A stretch of DNA of 64,000 nucleotides, from contig NZ_AP022609.1 of the NCBI RefSeq assembly GCF_010729485.1, positions 1,054,001 through 1,118,000 on the forward strand, given 5' to 3'. The notes under the pieces are model-generated. The model searched no databases. It saw only the letters and a list, made by a program, of their open reading frames with translations, and had not been told where the DNA came from. Position 1 is the stretch's first letter; each line of letters starts with the position of its first letter. Shown piece after piece: positions 42,450 to 51,305 of this stretch. A program made the position numbers and the translations under genes. This DNA comes from Mycolicibacter hiberniae. Its GTDB lineage: Bacteria > Actinomycetota > Actinomycetes > Mycobacteriales > Mycobacteriaceae.

Positions 42450-42541
42450 TCAAAGAACGCGGACGGTGTCGATACGATGACTGATGTTTTGCGCGTCGGC
42501 GTTGCCGGCGCGGTTCCGTCAAGACAGGAGAGCACCCCCTC

Positions 42542-43924
42542 GTGGCGTCCATCATCGACACTGTTGCCAACCTGGCCAAGCGACGTGGCCTGGTCTTCCA
42601 GTCGGGCGAAATCTACGGCGGCACAAAGTCGGCGTGGGACTACGGGCCACTCGGAGTGGAGCTCAAGGAGAACATCAAGCGGCAGTGGTGGCGCTCGGTC
42701 GTGACCTCCCGGGACGACGTCGTCGGCCTGGACAGCGCGATCATCCTGCCCCGTCAGGTGTGGGTGGCCTCCGGGCACGTCGCGGTGTTCAACGACCCGC
42801 TGGTGGAGTGCCTGAGCTGCCACAAGCGGCACCGGCAGGACCACATGCAGGAAGCGGTGGCACTGAAAAAGGGCGGCAACCCCGATGACGTGCCGATGAG
42901 CGAGATCGCCTGCCCGGACTGCGGCACCAAGGGGCAGTGGACCGAGCCCCGGGACTTCAACATGATGCTCAAGACCTACCTGGGTCCCATCGAGTCTGAA
43001 GAGGGTCTGCACTACCTGCGGCCCGAGACCGCGCAGGGCATCTTCGTCAACTTCGCCAACGTGGTGACCACGGCGCGCCGCAAGCCGCCGTTCGGGATCG
43101 GCCAGATCGGCAAGAGCTTCCGCAACGAGATCACCCCCGGCAACTTCATTTTCCGGACCCGCGAGTTCGAGCAGATGGAGATGGAGTTCTTCGTCGAGCC
43201 GTCCACGGCCAAGGAGTGGCACCAGTACTGGATCGACGCGCGCCTGCAGTGGTACGTCGACCTGGGCATCAACCGTGAGAACCTGCGCCTCTACGAACAC
43301 CCGCTCGAGAAGCTGTCGCACTACTCCGCCGGCACCACCGACATCGAGTACAAGTTCGGTTTCACCGGCAACCCGTGGGGGGAGCTGGAGGGCATCGCCA
43401 ACCGCACCAACTTCGACCTGACTACGCACTCGGAGCATTCCGGGGTGGACCTGTCGTTCTACGACCAGGCGACCGACACCCGCTACGTGCCGTATGTGAT
43501 CGAACCGGCAGCCGGCCTGACCCGCTCGCTTATGGCCTTCCTGGTCGACGCCTACCACGAGGACGAGGCGCCCAACGCCAAGGGCGGCGTGGACAAGCGC
43601 ACCGTGCTGCGGTTGGACCCGCGGCTGGCTCCGGTCAAGGCGGCCGTGCTGCCGCTGTCGCGCAACGCCGACCTATCGCCCAAGGCCCGCGACTTGGCGG
43701 CCGAGCTGCGCCAGTCCTGGAACGTGGAATTCGATGACGCCGGGGCGGTCGGCCGGCGGTACCGCCGCCAGGACGAAATCGGCACCCCGTACTGCATCAC
43801 GGTCGACTTCGACTCCCTGGAAGACCACGCCGTCACCGTCCGCGAGCGCGACACGATGGCTCAGGAACGGGTGGCCATCGACGCGGTCTCCGACTACCTG
43901 GCGGTGCGCCTCAAGGGCTGCTGA
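42542..43924 (+). CDS. glyS: GlyRS, glycyl-tRNA synthetase (alpha2 type)
   Basis: This 460-aa class II aminoacyl-tRNA synthetase charges tRNA-Gly. Conserved parts include [15 protein letters not shown]...[15 protein letters not shown], a zinc-ribbon-like insert (CLSCHKRH and CPDCG), motif 2 [25 protein letters not shown] and motif 3 [13 protein letters not shown] 42542 is the start. It diverges from smtB. No T-box-like leader was found in the 163 bp upstream. Confidence 0.97.
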   Translation: MASIIDTVANLAKRRGLVFQSGEIYGGTKSAWDYGPLGVELKENIKRQWWRSVVTSRDDVVGLDSAIILPRQVWVASGHVAVFNDPLVECLSCHKRHRQDHMQEAVALKKGGNPDDVPMSEIACPDCGTKGQWTEPRDFNMMLKTYLGPIESEEGLHYLRPETAQGIFVNFANVVTTARRKPPFGIGQIGKSFRNEITPGNFIFRTREFEQMEMEFFVEPSTAKEWHQYWIDARLQWYVDLGINRENLRLYEHPLEKLSHYSAGTTDIEYKFGFTGNPWGELEGIANRTNFDLTTHSEHSGVDLSFYDQATDTRYVPYVIEPAAGLTRSLMAFLVDAYHEDEAPNAKGGVDKRTVLRLDPRLAPVKAAVLPLSRNADLSPKARDLAAELRQSWNVEFDDAGAVGRRYRRQDEIGTPYCITVDFDSLEDHAVTVRERDTMAQERVAIDAVSDYLAVRLKGC

Positions 43925-43930
43925 TCGAGG

Positions 43931-44695
43931 TCAGTCCTCGGCGGCTTCGTCGTCGGCGACATCGGCGGTGTTCGGTCTGGCCGGTGTGAACCAGTCCGCC
44001 CGGGTTTGCCACGACTGTGCGGCGGCGTAGGCGAAAGCCAGGCTGGCCGCCCCCGCACAGGTCCAGGTGGGCAGCGTGTAGGTACTTCCGGCGAGCACGC
44101 TGATCAGCTGGTAGGACATGGCCGCGGTCTTCAGGGCGATCCAGACCAGATACTGGTCGGCCGAAGCTGTGGAGCGCGGATCGTTGCGCAGGGTCAGCAA
44201 CAACCGGCCGGTGAACGCGAACAGGTAGAGCGCAGAGACGCAGATCAGCGTCCAGTAGACCGTGAACCACGGGCCGCGGGTTGCGAAGACATCCTGATAC
44301 TGCGCCTGCCCGCGGTCCGCGATGAAGTACACGACGATCGCCAGCGGCAGAACGAATGTCAGCGGAGTGGTGATGTAGCGGCGTGCCAGCTTCCTGGCTC
44401 CAGCCTGATCGCTCAGTCGCGTCACCAGATGCCTGGACATGGTGACCGCCGCGGCGAACATGCAGAGCGCAGCAAGCAGGCCGGAGACGTTCCACACTCC
44501 GAGCGCGCCGTGCAGGATCGGATCAAGAAGTCCCCATCCCGCCGGTGACATGAGCACACCCGCGCCAACGATGAAGACCAGGATGCGCGAGGGATTGCTG
44601 TCCCAGCGTGAGCCCCAAGTGTCGCGGCGGATCCACAGCGCGTAGCAGCACGCCGCCAGGGCCGCCATCACGGCGATGTTGATGAGTTCGAGCAT
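43931..44695 (-). CDS. Multi-pass membrane protein of unknown function
   Basis: This 254-aa protein has about six to seven hydrophobic segments (for example INIAVMAALAACCYALWI, ILVFIVGAGVLMSPAGW, SGLLAALCMFAAAVTM, LTFVLPLAIVVYFIA and VYWTLICVSALYLFAF) and an acidic tail. I do not recognise the family. It starts 14 bp after the TPM-domain gene on the same strand, so the two may be co-transcribed. It ends 6 bp from the convergent glyS stop. Confidence 0.75.
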   Translation of the reverse strand: MLELINIAVMAALAACCYALWIRRDTWGSRWDSNPSRILVFIVGAGVLMSPAGWGLLDPILHGALGVWNVSGLLAALCMFAAAVTMSRHLVTRLSDQAGARKLARRYITTPLTFVLPLAIVVYFIADRGQAQYQDVFATRGPWFTVYWTLICVSALYLFAFTGRLLLTLRNDPRSTASADQYLVWIALKTAAMSYQLISVLAGSTYTLPTWTCAGAASLAFAYAAAQSWQTRADWFTPARPNTADVADDEAAED

Positions 44696-44709
44696 GGGTT
44701 ATCGGCGGT

Positions 44710-46707
44710 CTAGAACCGGCCGCCGCCGCCGAAGAAGCCGCCACCGGACGAGGAGCCGCCGAACGAGGTCGGACTCCACCCGCCCCCACCGCTGCCGCCC
44801 CCGCCGAAGCCGCCGCCACCCCCGCTGAGGATGTTGCCGATGATGATGCCGCCCAGCATGGCTCCGGTGTCGTTGCCACCGCCGGGACCGCCGCCGTAGC
44901 GCCCGTAGTAGGCGCGCTGGGCCTCCTGCACATCGGCCTTGGCCAGGGACTGCGCCGCGGCGGCCAGGGTGGCCGCGCCGTTGGCCTGGCTGATGGCTCC
45001 GGCCACGTCGGTGCCGCGCAGCGCCTCGGCCGCGTCGAGCCGGCGCCGGGCCTCGACCAACCGGGTACGGGCCTCCGGGCCGACGCTGCCGCGACGGGTG
45101 TCGATGTAATCCGACACGGCCCGAATCCGCGACGACGCGGTGAACAGCGCCTGCTCGAGGGTGCGGGCCAACCGTTCGGCGGCCGCGCGCTCTTGCGCGA
45201 CGGTGTCCAGCAGCTGATCCAGGGCGGCGTCGGCTTTGATCAGCGCGCTGAACGCGCCCAGCGGATCTCCGGGGGTGCGGGCGCCGGCGACGGCTTTGAC
45301 CACGGTGTCGCGCGCGGTGGTCAGTTCGGCCTGGTGCGCGCCCACCCCCCGCGCCAGCTGTGCGGCGGCCTGGGCGATGCCCGCCTCGGCGTCGCCGATG
45401 GTCTCCGGCAGCGCGGCGACGGCGTGGCGGATGTCGCTGGCGGCACTGTCCACCGCGTCGAGCAGTGCCCGGCCCTGGGCCAGCGCCGACTCGGCGGCCC
45501 GCACCACGTCCACCAGTTCGCTCTGACCCCCGGTCACCGGACGTTCGGCCAGGCTGCGCGCCCGGGTGATGTTGCGCTCGGCGAAGGCCGCCCGGTCCTG
45601 GGCGGTCTTGACATTGCCGGAAACCGAGCTGAGCGCGATGGCGTCGAACTCGGAGTGCAACTGCGTCAGATGCTGTTCGGAGGCCGGGATACGCCCGGTC
45701 AGCTCGACCAGTTGCTGGGTGAGGGCGTCGAGCCGGTCGGCGGAGTGCAGCACCAGATCGCGTAACTGCTCGAACGCGGCCCGCTGGGCCTCGAGTTCGC
45801 GGTCGGCCTTCGAAGCGGTGACGATCACACCGGTCAACAGGTCGCGCTGTTGGGCCGGGGTCTCGGGAATGTCGTCATCGAGCTGCTGGCGCACGGTGAA
45901 GGCCTGCTCCATGGCCGCCTTGGCCGAGGCGACGGCCTGCGCGAACGGCTGGGTGCGTTGCTCGCCGAACTCCTCGATGGCCAACTGCAACTCGTTGGCG
46001 CTGGTGCGCACCGCGTTGTCGACTTCGACGACCTTCTCCCGGGACAGGGCGTCCAGCGCGAACACCGGCACCTCGGACAGCGCGTTGGGGTCGGTGGAAT
46101 CGAGCCGCCGGGCGGCCGCCAGCGCCGCCACCCGTCGCCGGCTTCGCAGCCGGCGCACCACCAGCGCCACCATCAGGCCGGCGAGTGCCAGGGCGCCCAG
46201 CGCGATCAGGATCGGCGCCCAGCTGACCTCGGCGGGTGCGGCGGCGGCATCGAGTCCGGTGGCGGCCGCGGTGGCCGCCCCCGACCAGTCGCCGCGGCGC
46301 AGCGCGGGCTCGATCTGGTTGCGCCGTAACGCGTCGACTTCGCCGCTGCTGATCTCGGGGATGCCCTCGGAGACCAGGAAGGCGTAACTGCGGTCCGCGA
46401 TCGCGACGGCCAGCACGGCGTCGTTGCTGCCCAGTTCGCTCAGCCGCGCGGTGCTGCGGCCCCAGTTGTCAGCGGTCTGCCCGGAGAACACATCGACATA
46501 GACCACCCACAACCGGATGTGCCGGTCGGCGTAGAGCGTGTCGATCGCGCTCTGCACCCGGGCCCGCTCGGGTTGCGACAGCGCCCCGGCGTTGTCGGTG
46601 ATCGAGCTGGGGAGACGCATCGGAGGTTGCGCCGCGGCGCCCGGAGACACCAGCAGCACTGCGATGAGAAACGCCAGGGCGGCGCTGGCCAGCCGGGTGA
46701 TGCGCAT
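44710..46707 (-). CDS. TPM-domain exported protein with coiled-coil region and Gly-rich tail (Rv2345-like)
   Basis: This is a 665-aa protein. A signal peptide ([20 protein letters not shown]) leads into a TPM phosphatase-like domain ([31 protein letters not shown]...[12 protein letters not shown]). A transmembrane helix follows at about 160-185 ([20 protein letters not shown]). A long Ala/Glu-rich helical, probably coiled-coil region runs to about 600, and the C-terminus is a Gly/Ser-rich tail ([15 protein letters not shown]). TPM proteins are linked to membrane-protein repair or phosphatase roles; the function here is unknown. Its place beside dgt matches M. tuberculosis Rv2345. Confidence 0.86.
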   Translation of the reverse strand: MRITRLASAALAFLIAVLLVSPGAAAQPPMRLPSSITDNAGALSQPERARVQSAIDTLYADRHIRLWVVYVDVFSGQTADNWGRSTARLSELGSNDAVLAVAIADRSYAFLVSEGIPEISSGEVDALRRNQIEPALRRGDWSGAATAAATGLDAAAAPAEVSWAPILIALGALALAGLMVALVVRRLRSRRRVAALAAARRLDSTDPNALSEVPVFALDALSREKVVEVDNAVRTSANELQLAIEEFGEQRTQPFAQAVASAKAAMEQAFTVRQQLDDDIPETPAQQRDLLTGVIVTASKADRELEAQRAAFEQLRDLVLHSADRLDALTQQLVELTGRIPASEQHLTQLHSEFDAIALSSVSGNVKTAQDRAAFAERNITRARSLAERPVTGGQSELVDVVRAAESALAQGRALLDAVDSAASDIRHAVAALPETIGDAEAGIAQAAAQLARGVGAHQAELTTARDTVVKAVAGARTPGDPLGAFSALIKADAALDQLLDTVAQERAAAERLARTLEQALFTASSRIRAVSDYIDTRRGSVGPEARTRLVEARRRLDAAEALRGTDVAGAISQANGAATLAAAAQSLAKADVQEAQRAYYGRYGGGPGGGNDTGAMLGGIIIGNILSGGGGGFGGGGSGGGGWSPTSFGGSSSGGGFFGGGGRF

Positions 46708-46831
46708 GCTGGCCAATCTATATGCGATCGGCAGGTGATCCGCGCCGATCCTGCGACCGGGCCGGCCGGTTCCGCCGCACTCGGACGGGCCGCTTCGGCC
46801 CGCCGTGTCATCCGCGCGGGCGAGGTCAAAA

Positions 46832-46837
46832 TAGACT
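46832..46837 (+). promoter_or_regulatory. -10 element of a probable leaderless dgt promoter
   Basis: TAGACT fits TANNNT and ends 7 nt before the dgt GTG. A transcript from it would begin at or next to the start codon, the common leaderless arrangement in mycobacteria. No ribosome binding site is visible, in agreement. Confidence 0.6.
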
Positions 46838-46844
46838 GGCGGCG

Positions 46845-48107
46845 GTGGCCACAAACTTCCCTGACAGCTACGACGCGCACGACCGCGCCCGCATCGTGGC
46901 GGAGTCCCCGAAAACGGCCGGCCTGCCCGGAACCGACGGCCAGTACCGTACCGACTTCGCCCGCGACCGGGCCCGGGTGCTGCACTGCGCCGCGCTGCGC
47001 CGGCTGGCCGACAAGACTCAGGTGGTGGGCCCGCGCGACGGCGACACCCCGCGCACCCGGTTGACCCACTCGCTGGAGGTGGCGCAGATCGGTCGGGGGA
47101 TGGCGATCGGTCTGGGCTGTGATCCTGACCTGGTCGACCTGGCCGGGCTGGCCCACGACATCGGCCACCCGCCCTACGGGCACAACGGGGAGATGGCGCT
47201 CGACGAAATCGCCTCGACCTGTGGCGGTTTCGAGGGCAATGCGCAGAACTTCCGCATCTTGACCAGCCTGGAGCCCAAGGTGATGGGCCCCGACGGTGCC
47301 AGCGCAGGACTGAATCTGAGCCGGGCGGCGCTGGATGCGGTCACCAAGTATCCGTGGTACCGGCGCACGTCAGACGGCGCGCTGCGCACCAAATTCGGTT
47401 TCTACGACGACGACCGGGCCGCCGCCGAATGGATGCGCCAGGGGGCGCCGGAAGGGCGGGTCTGTTTGGAGTCGCAGATCATGGACTGGGCCGATGACGT
47501 CGCCTACTCGGTACACGATGTGGAGGACGGCGTCATCTCGGGCCGGATCGACCTGCGGGTACTCGCCGATCCGTCCACGGTGGCCGAGCTGACCCGGCTG
47601 GGCGACCCCGACGGGGTGCACGATCTGGCCGGGGCGGCGCGCCGGCTCACCGAGCTGCCGGTGGTGGCCGCGGTGGGCGCCTACGGCAGCTTCCCGGGAA
47701 CCCTGTCGGCGTCGGTGGCGCTCAAGCGGTTGACCAGTGAACTCGTCGGGCGTTTCGCCTCGGCGGCGATCACCGCCACCCAGGAGGCCGCCGGGCCCGG
47801 GCCGCTGCGGCGCTACCAAGCCGATCTCAAGGTCCCCGAACTGGTCCGCGCCGAGGTGGCCGTGCTGAAAACCCTTGCGGTCCAGTTCATCATTTCCTCC
47901 GAGCAGCACCGCAGGATTCAGGCCGCCCAGCGCGAGCGGGTGCACGAGGTCGCGCATCGGCTGTCGATCACCGCGCCGGAGAGCCTGGACCCCGTGTTCG
48001 CCCCGGCGTTCGCCGCCGCGGCCGACGACGGCGCGCGGCTGCGGGTGATCGTCGACCAGATCGCGTCGTGCACCGAGGGGCGGCTGGAGCGGTTGGTCGC
48101 AGGCTGA
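46845..48107 (+). CDS. dgt: Dgt, deoxyguanosinetriphosphate triphosphohydrolase-like protein
   Basis: This 420-aa HD-domain dNTPase hydrolyses dGTP (or other dNTPs) to the nucleoside and triphosphate. The metal-binding HD signature is [15 protein letters not shown], preceded by [15 protein letters not shown] and followed by [21 protein letters not shown] 46845 fits the family length (about 431 aa in M. tuberculosis) and lies right after a TAGACT -10, suggesting leaderless translation. dnaG follows after 95 bp with its own promoter. Confidence 0.94.
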   Translation: MATNFPDSYDAHDRARIVAESPKTAGLPGTDGQYRTDFARDRARVLHCAALRRLADKTQVVGPRDGDTPRTRLTHSLEVAQIGRGMAIGLGCDPDLVDLAGLAHDIGHPPYGHNGEMALDEIASTCGGFEGNAQNFRILTSLEPKVMGPDGASAGLNLSRAALDAVTKYPWYRRTSDGALRTKFGFYDDDRAAAEWMRQGAPEGRVCLESQIMDWADDVAYSVHDVEDGVISGRIDLRVLADPSTVAELTRLGDPDGVHDLAGAARRLTELPVVAAVGAYGSFPGTLSASVALKRLTSELVGRFASAAITATQEAAGPGPLRRYQADLKVPELVRAEVAVLKTLAVQFIISSEQHRRIQAAQRERVHEVAHRLSITAPESLDPVFAPAFAAAADDGARLRVIVDQIASCTEGRLERLVAG

Positions 48108-48190
48108 GCGGAACCGCCCGGCGGCGGCTCACCGGGGCAGCTCTGTCCGGTTCGCCGCGCATGAGCGCCGCGGGGGTCCAAGGCGCGCTC

Positions 48191-48196
48191 TAGACT
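48191..48196 (+). promoter_or_regulatory. -10 element of a probable leaderless dnaG promoter
   Basis: TAGACT, the same hexamer as before dgt, ends 6 nt before the dnaG GTG, the spacing expected if transcription starts at the start codon. No ribosome binding site is seen. Confidence 0.6.
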
Positions 48197-48202
48197 GACC
48201 CG

Positions 48203-50119
48203 GTGCCCGGCCGTATCTCCGATCGCGACATCGCCGCCATCCGCGAACGTGTCCGCATCGAGGACGTGGTTGGGGACTACGTGCAGCTCAGGCGGGCCGG
48301 TGCGGACTCGCTCAAGGGGCTGTGCCCGTTTCACAACGAGAAGTCGCCGTCCTTTCACGTCCGGCCCAACCACGGTCTCTTCCACTGCTTCGGCTGTGGG
48401 GAGGGCGGCGACGTCTACGCGTTCGTGCAGAAGATCGAGCACGCCAGCTTCGTCGAGGCGGTGGAGATGCTCGCCGATCGGGTCGGTCACACGATCACCT
48501 ACACCGGCGCATCGGCGACCAACATCCAGCGCGAGCGTGGCGGCCGCAGCCGGCTGATCGCGGCGAACGCGGCAGCAGCCGAGTTCTATGCCGCGGCGCT
48601 GGGCACCCCTGAGGCCGAACCGGCGCGACGCTACCTCACCGAGCGGAACTTCGACGCCGCGGCTGCCGAACGGTTCGGCTGCGGCTTCGCCCCGTCCGGC
48701 TGGGACACCTTGACCAAACACCTGCTGCGCAAGGGCTTCGAGTTCAAGGAGCTCGAGGCCGCGGGGCTGTCGCGGGAAGGGCGCCGCGGCCCGATGGACC
48801 GATTCCACCGCCGGCTGCTGTGGGCGATCCGTTCGTCGGCGGGGGAGGTGATCGGATTCGGCGCCCGCCGGTTGTTCGACGACGACCCCATGGAGGCCAA
48901 GTACGTCAACACCCCCGAGACCACGCTCTACAAGAAGTCCAACGTGCTGTTCGGCCTGGATCTGGCCAAGCGCGACATCGCCCGCGGGCATCAGGCGATC
49001 GTCGTGGAGGGCTACACCGACGTGATGGCGATGCATCTGGCCGGTGTGACCACCGCGGTCGCCTCCTGCGGCACCGCGTTCGGTGATGAGCACCTGGCGA
49101 TGCTGCGGCGACTGATGATGGACGACAAGTTCTTTCGGGGCGAACTGATCTATGTCTTCGACGGCGACGCAGCGGGCCGCGCCGCCGCGGTCAAGGCGCT
49201 CGAAGGCGAACAGCACCTTGCCGGACAATCGTTTGTCGCGGTGGCCGCCGACGGCATGGATCCGTGCGATCTGCGCCTGGCGCACGGCGACGAGGCGCTG
49301 CGCGACCTGGTGGCACGCCGCACGCCGCTGTTCGAATTCGCGGTGCGCACGGCGCTGAGCGAGATGGACCTGGACACCGCCGAGGGCCGCGTTGCCGCGC
49401 TGCGCCGCTGCGTGCCGATGGTCGCCCAGATCAAGGACCCGACGCTGCGGGACGAGTACGCCCGCCAGCTGGCCGGATGGGTGGGCTGGGACGACGTCGC
49501 GCAGGTGATCGGCAGGGTGCGCGCCCAGGCCAAGGGTGGGGCCAAGGAGGTCGGTCCGCGCGGTCAGCGTCCGGCGTCCCGGGAGGCCGCCACATCCGCC
49601 GAACAACCGGCGGTGGCCCGGCCCAACCCGGCCGACCCGACCCTGTGGCCGCAGCGCGAGGCACTCAAGGCGGCACTGCAGTTCCCGGCGCTGACCGGTC
49701 CGGTGTTCGACACGTTGACCGTGGAGAGCTTCACCCACCCGGGCTACGCCGCGGTGCGGTCGGCGATCGACGCCGCCGGGGGAACCGCCGGGGTGGCCGG
49801 CGCCGGGGGAGCGCAATGGGTCGAGACGGTGCGTGCGCAGACGGCCTCGCCGCTGACCACGGCGTTGATCCAGGAGCTGAGCGTGGAGGCCGTCCGCGTC
49901 GACGACGACAAGCTGCCGCGCTACATCGGCGGGGTGCTGGCCCGGCTGCAAGAGGTGTGGGTGGGCCGCCAGATCGCCGAGGTCAAGTCCAAGCTGCAGC
50001 GCATGTCGCCGGTGGAGCACAGTGACGAATATCATGCGCTGTTCGGCGACCTGGTCGCCATGGAGGCCTACCGGCGCAGCCTGCTGGAGCAGGCCAGCGG
50101 CGACGACTTGACCGCCTGA
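48203..50119 (+). CDS. dnaG: DnaG, DNA primase
   Basis: This 638-aa primase makes RNA primers for replication. The N-terminal zinc finger is CPFHNEKSPSF...HCFGCGEGGD. The catalytic core contains a TOPRIM domain with the Glu in VVEGYTDVMAM and Asp residues in FDGDAAGRAAA. The C-terminal helicase-binding domain spans roughly 490-638. GTG 48203 follows the -10 directly. The stop (50117-50119) is followed after one base by a 56-bp tandem repeat. Confidence 0.97.
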   Translation: MPGRISDRDIAAIRERVRIEDVVGDYVQLRRAGADSLKGLCPFHNEKSPSFHVRPNHGLFHCFGCGEGGDVYAFVQKIEHASFVEAVEMLADRVGHTITYTGASATNIQRERGGRSRLIAANAAAAEFYAAALGTPEAEPARRYLTERNFDAAAAERFGCGFAPSGWDTLTKHLLRKGFEFKELEAAGLSREGRRGPMDRFHRRLLWAIRSSAGEVIGFGARRLFDDDPMEAKYVNTPETTLYKKSNVLFGLDLAKRDIARGHQAIVVEGYTDVMAMHLAGVTTAVASCGTAFGDEHLAMLRRLMMDDKFFRGELIYVFDGDAAGRAAAVKALEGEQHLAGQSFVAVAADGMDPCDLRLAHGDEALRDLVARRTPLFEFAVRTALSEMDLDTAEGRVAALRRCVPMVAQIKDPTLRDEYARQLAGWVGWDDVAQVIGRVRAQAKGGAKEVGPRGQRPASREAATSAEQPAVARPNPADPTLWPQREALKAALQFPALTGPVFDTLTVESFTHPGYAAVRSAIDAAGGTAGVAGAGGAQWVETVRAQTASPLTTALIQELSVEAVRVDDDKLPRYIGGVLARLQEVWVGRQIAEVKSKLQRMSPVEHSDEYHALFGDLVAMEAYRRSLLEQASGDDLTA

Positions 50120-50120
50120 A

Positions 50121-50374
50121 GCCTGATCGCAAGCCCGGCCGGAGGTCGGGTGCGGCGGGTCAGGTGCGGTGGGTGAGCCTGATCGCAAGCCCGGCCGGAG
50201 GTCGGGTGCGGCGGGTCAGGTGCGGTGGGTGAGCCTGATCGCAAGCCCGGCCGGAGGTCGGGTGCGGCGGGTCAGGTGCGGTGGGTGAGCCTGATCGCAA
50301 GCCCGGCCGGAGGTCGGGTGCGGCGGGTCAGGTGCGGTGGGTGAGCCTGATCGCAAGCCCGGCCGGAGGTCGGG
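50121..50374 (+). repeat. 56-bp tandem repeat (VNTR), 4.5 copies, directly after dnaG
   Basis: Units begin at 50121, 50177, 50233, 50289 and 50345 (the last 30 bp only) and appear identical. Each starts GCCTGATCGCAAGCCCGG. Each holds a hairpin CCCGGCC-GGA-GGTCGGG and the related words GCGGGTCAGGTG and GCGGTGGGTGA. The array fills the space between dnaG and the convergent small gene at 50389, so its hairpins may also stop transcription from both sides. Identical copies suggest recent expansion. Confidence 0.95.
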
Positions 50375-50388
50375 CCGCAACCCCACCC

Positions 50389-50643
50389 TCACCGCTGCGC
50401 GTCGTCGCCCGGCTCCTCCGGGCGCACCACGGTGATGCCCTCTTCCAGCTCCGTCAGCGTCACCATCGTCGGGTCGGGGTGGATGCGGTCGGCGATGCTC
50501 CGCCGCGCCTTGTCGATCACCGCTTGGGCGACCGGACTGCTCGTCATCGCGTGATAGGTGCCGACAATCTGCTCGTAGCGGCGGCGGCCGGCCTTGGTGC
50601 CCAGCACGTAACCGACCCCCATCACCACGACATACCCGATCAA
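50389..50643 (-). CDS. Small conserved mycobacterial protein (Rv2342-like)
   Basis: This 84-aa protein has a short hydrophobic N-terminus (MIGYVVVMGVGYVLGTKAG), then a charged helical part (RRRYEQIVGTYHAMTSSPVAQAVIDKARRSI) and an acidic tail. The pattern is that of YtxH-like small membrane-associated proteins. In M. tuberculosis a protein of the same size (Rv2342, 85 aa) also follows dnaG. Function unknown. Its stop lies 14 bp from the end of the tandem repeat. Confidence 0.8.
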   Translation of the reverse strand: MIGYVVVMGVGYVLGTKAGRRRYEQIVGTYHAMTSSPVAQAVIDKARRSIADRIHPDPTMVTLTELEEGITVVRPEEPGDDAQR

Positions 50644-50777
50644 TGTGGCCCCTTAGAACAGTTGATGCAGTAGTTCCATCCTGCCTCACGCGCCGGCACG
50701 GGGGCCGGGTGCGACCCCCGTTGCACGGCGGTGATTTCGGTATGCGCTAGAGTCTTGCAAGTCCACGCGGACAGCAG

Positions 50778-50853
50778 TCCCCTGTAGCTCAATTGGCAGA
50801 GCATTCGGCTGTTAACCGGAGGGTTGGTGGTTCGAGTCCACCCGGGGGAGCCA
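50778..50853 (+). tRNA. tRNA-Asn (GTT anticodon)
   Basis: A complete cloverleaf can be drawn: acceptor TCCCCTG paired with CGGGGGA, a D arm GCTCAATTGGCAGAGC, an anticodon stem-loop with CTGTTAA (GTT at 50811-50813), and a T arm GGTGGTTCGAGTCCACC. CCA is encoded at 50851-50853. In M. tuberculosis the Asn tRNA also lies near dnaG. Confidence 0.96.
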
Positions 50854-50868
50854 CGTTTGGTACCGGCG

Positions 50869-51255
50869 TCAGTCCAGCCGGGGAATCATCGAAGGACCCG
50901 CCTGCGAAGGCGGCTGTTGCTGGGCGAACATCGCCGGCGCTGACTGCGACTGCTGCTGGGCGGCACGAGCCTGGGCCAATGCGCTGACCAGCGGGTTGTT
51001 GGCCATCATTTCGCGTCGCTCTTCCTCGGACAGCTCGTAGATGGCCCACGCACCCCAGGCTGCCGGGCGCACGTACACGGTGACCTGCTGGCGGCCGCTG
51101 TTGAAGACGGCGGGCACGGCGACAGCCCGGTCGGTGGCCGCGAAGGTGGCCAATTCCTCGGTGATCCGCTCGATGTCAGCGGTTTCGTGCAGCTCGTAGG
51201 TCGGTGCTTGCACACCCTTGGTGGGGGTGGCATTCAGGGCGAGGAACCACGCCAT
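50869..51255 (-). CDS. Conserved hypothetical protein
   Basis: This 128-aa soluble protein starts MAWFLALNATPTKGVQAPTYELHETADIERITEEL and ends in a low-complexity Gln/Ala/Pro tail (AQQQSQSAPAMFAQQQPP). ATG 51255 is chosen because GGAG lies upstream and the preceding codons look non-coding. No motif I recognise is present and the function is unknown. It lies just beyond tRNA-Asn on the opposite strand. Confidence 0.72.
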   Translation of the reverse strand: MAWFLALNATPTKGVQAPTYELHETADIERITEELATFAATDRAVAVPAVFNSGRQQVTVYVRPAAWGAWAIYELSEEERREMMANNPLVSALAQARAAQQQSQSAPAMFAQQQPPSQAGPSMIPRLD

Positions 51256-51305
51256 AGTGAGGTACTCCTTTGTTCGTCTGAGGTCCAGACAGCCTATAAA
51301 GGCGG

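Noticed and set aside
42380..42541. T-box or other riboswitch leader for glyS
   Set aside because: No T-box consensus or anticodon-like specifier hairpin was found in the short leader; the palindromes fit metal-regulator operators better.
50121..50374. CRISPR array
   Set aside because: The repeats are direct and contiguous with no spacers between them, so this is a tandem repeat.
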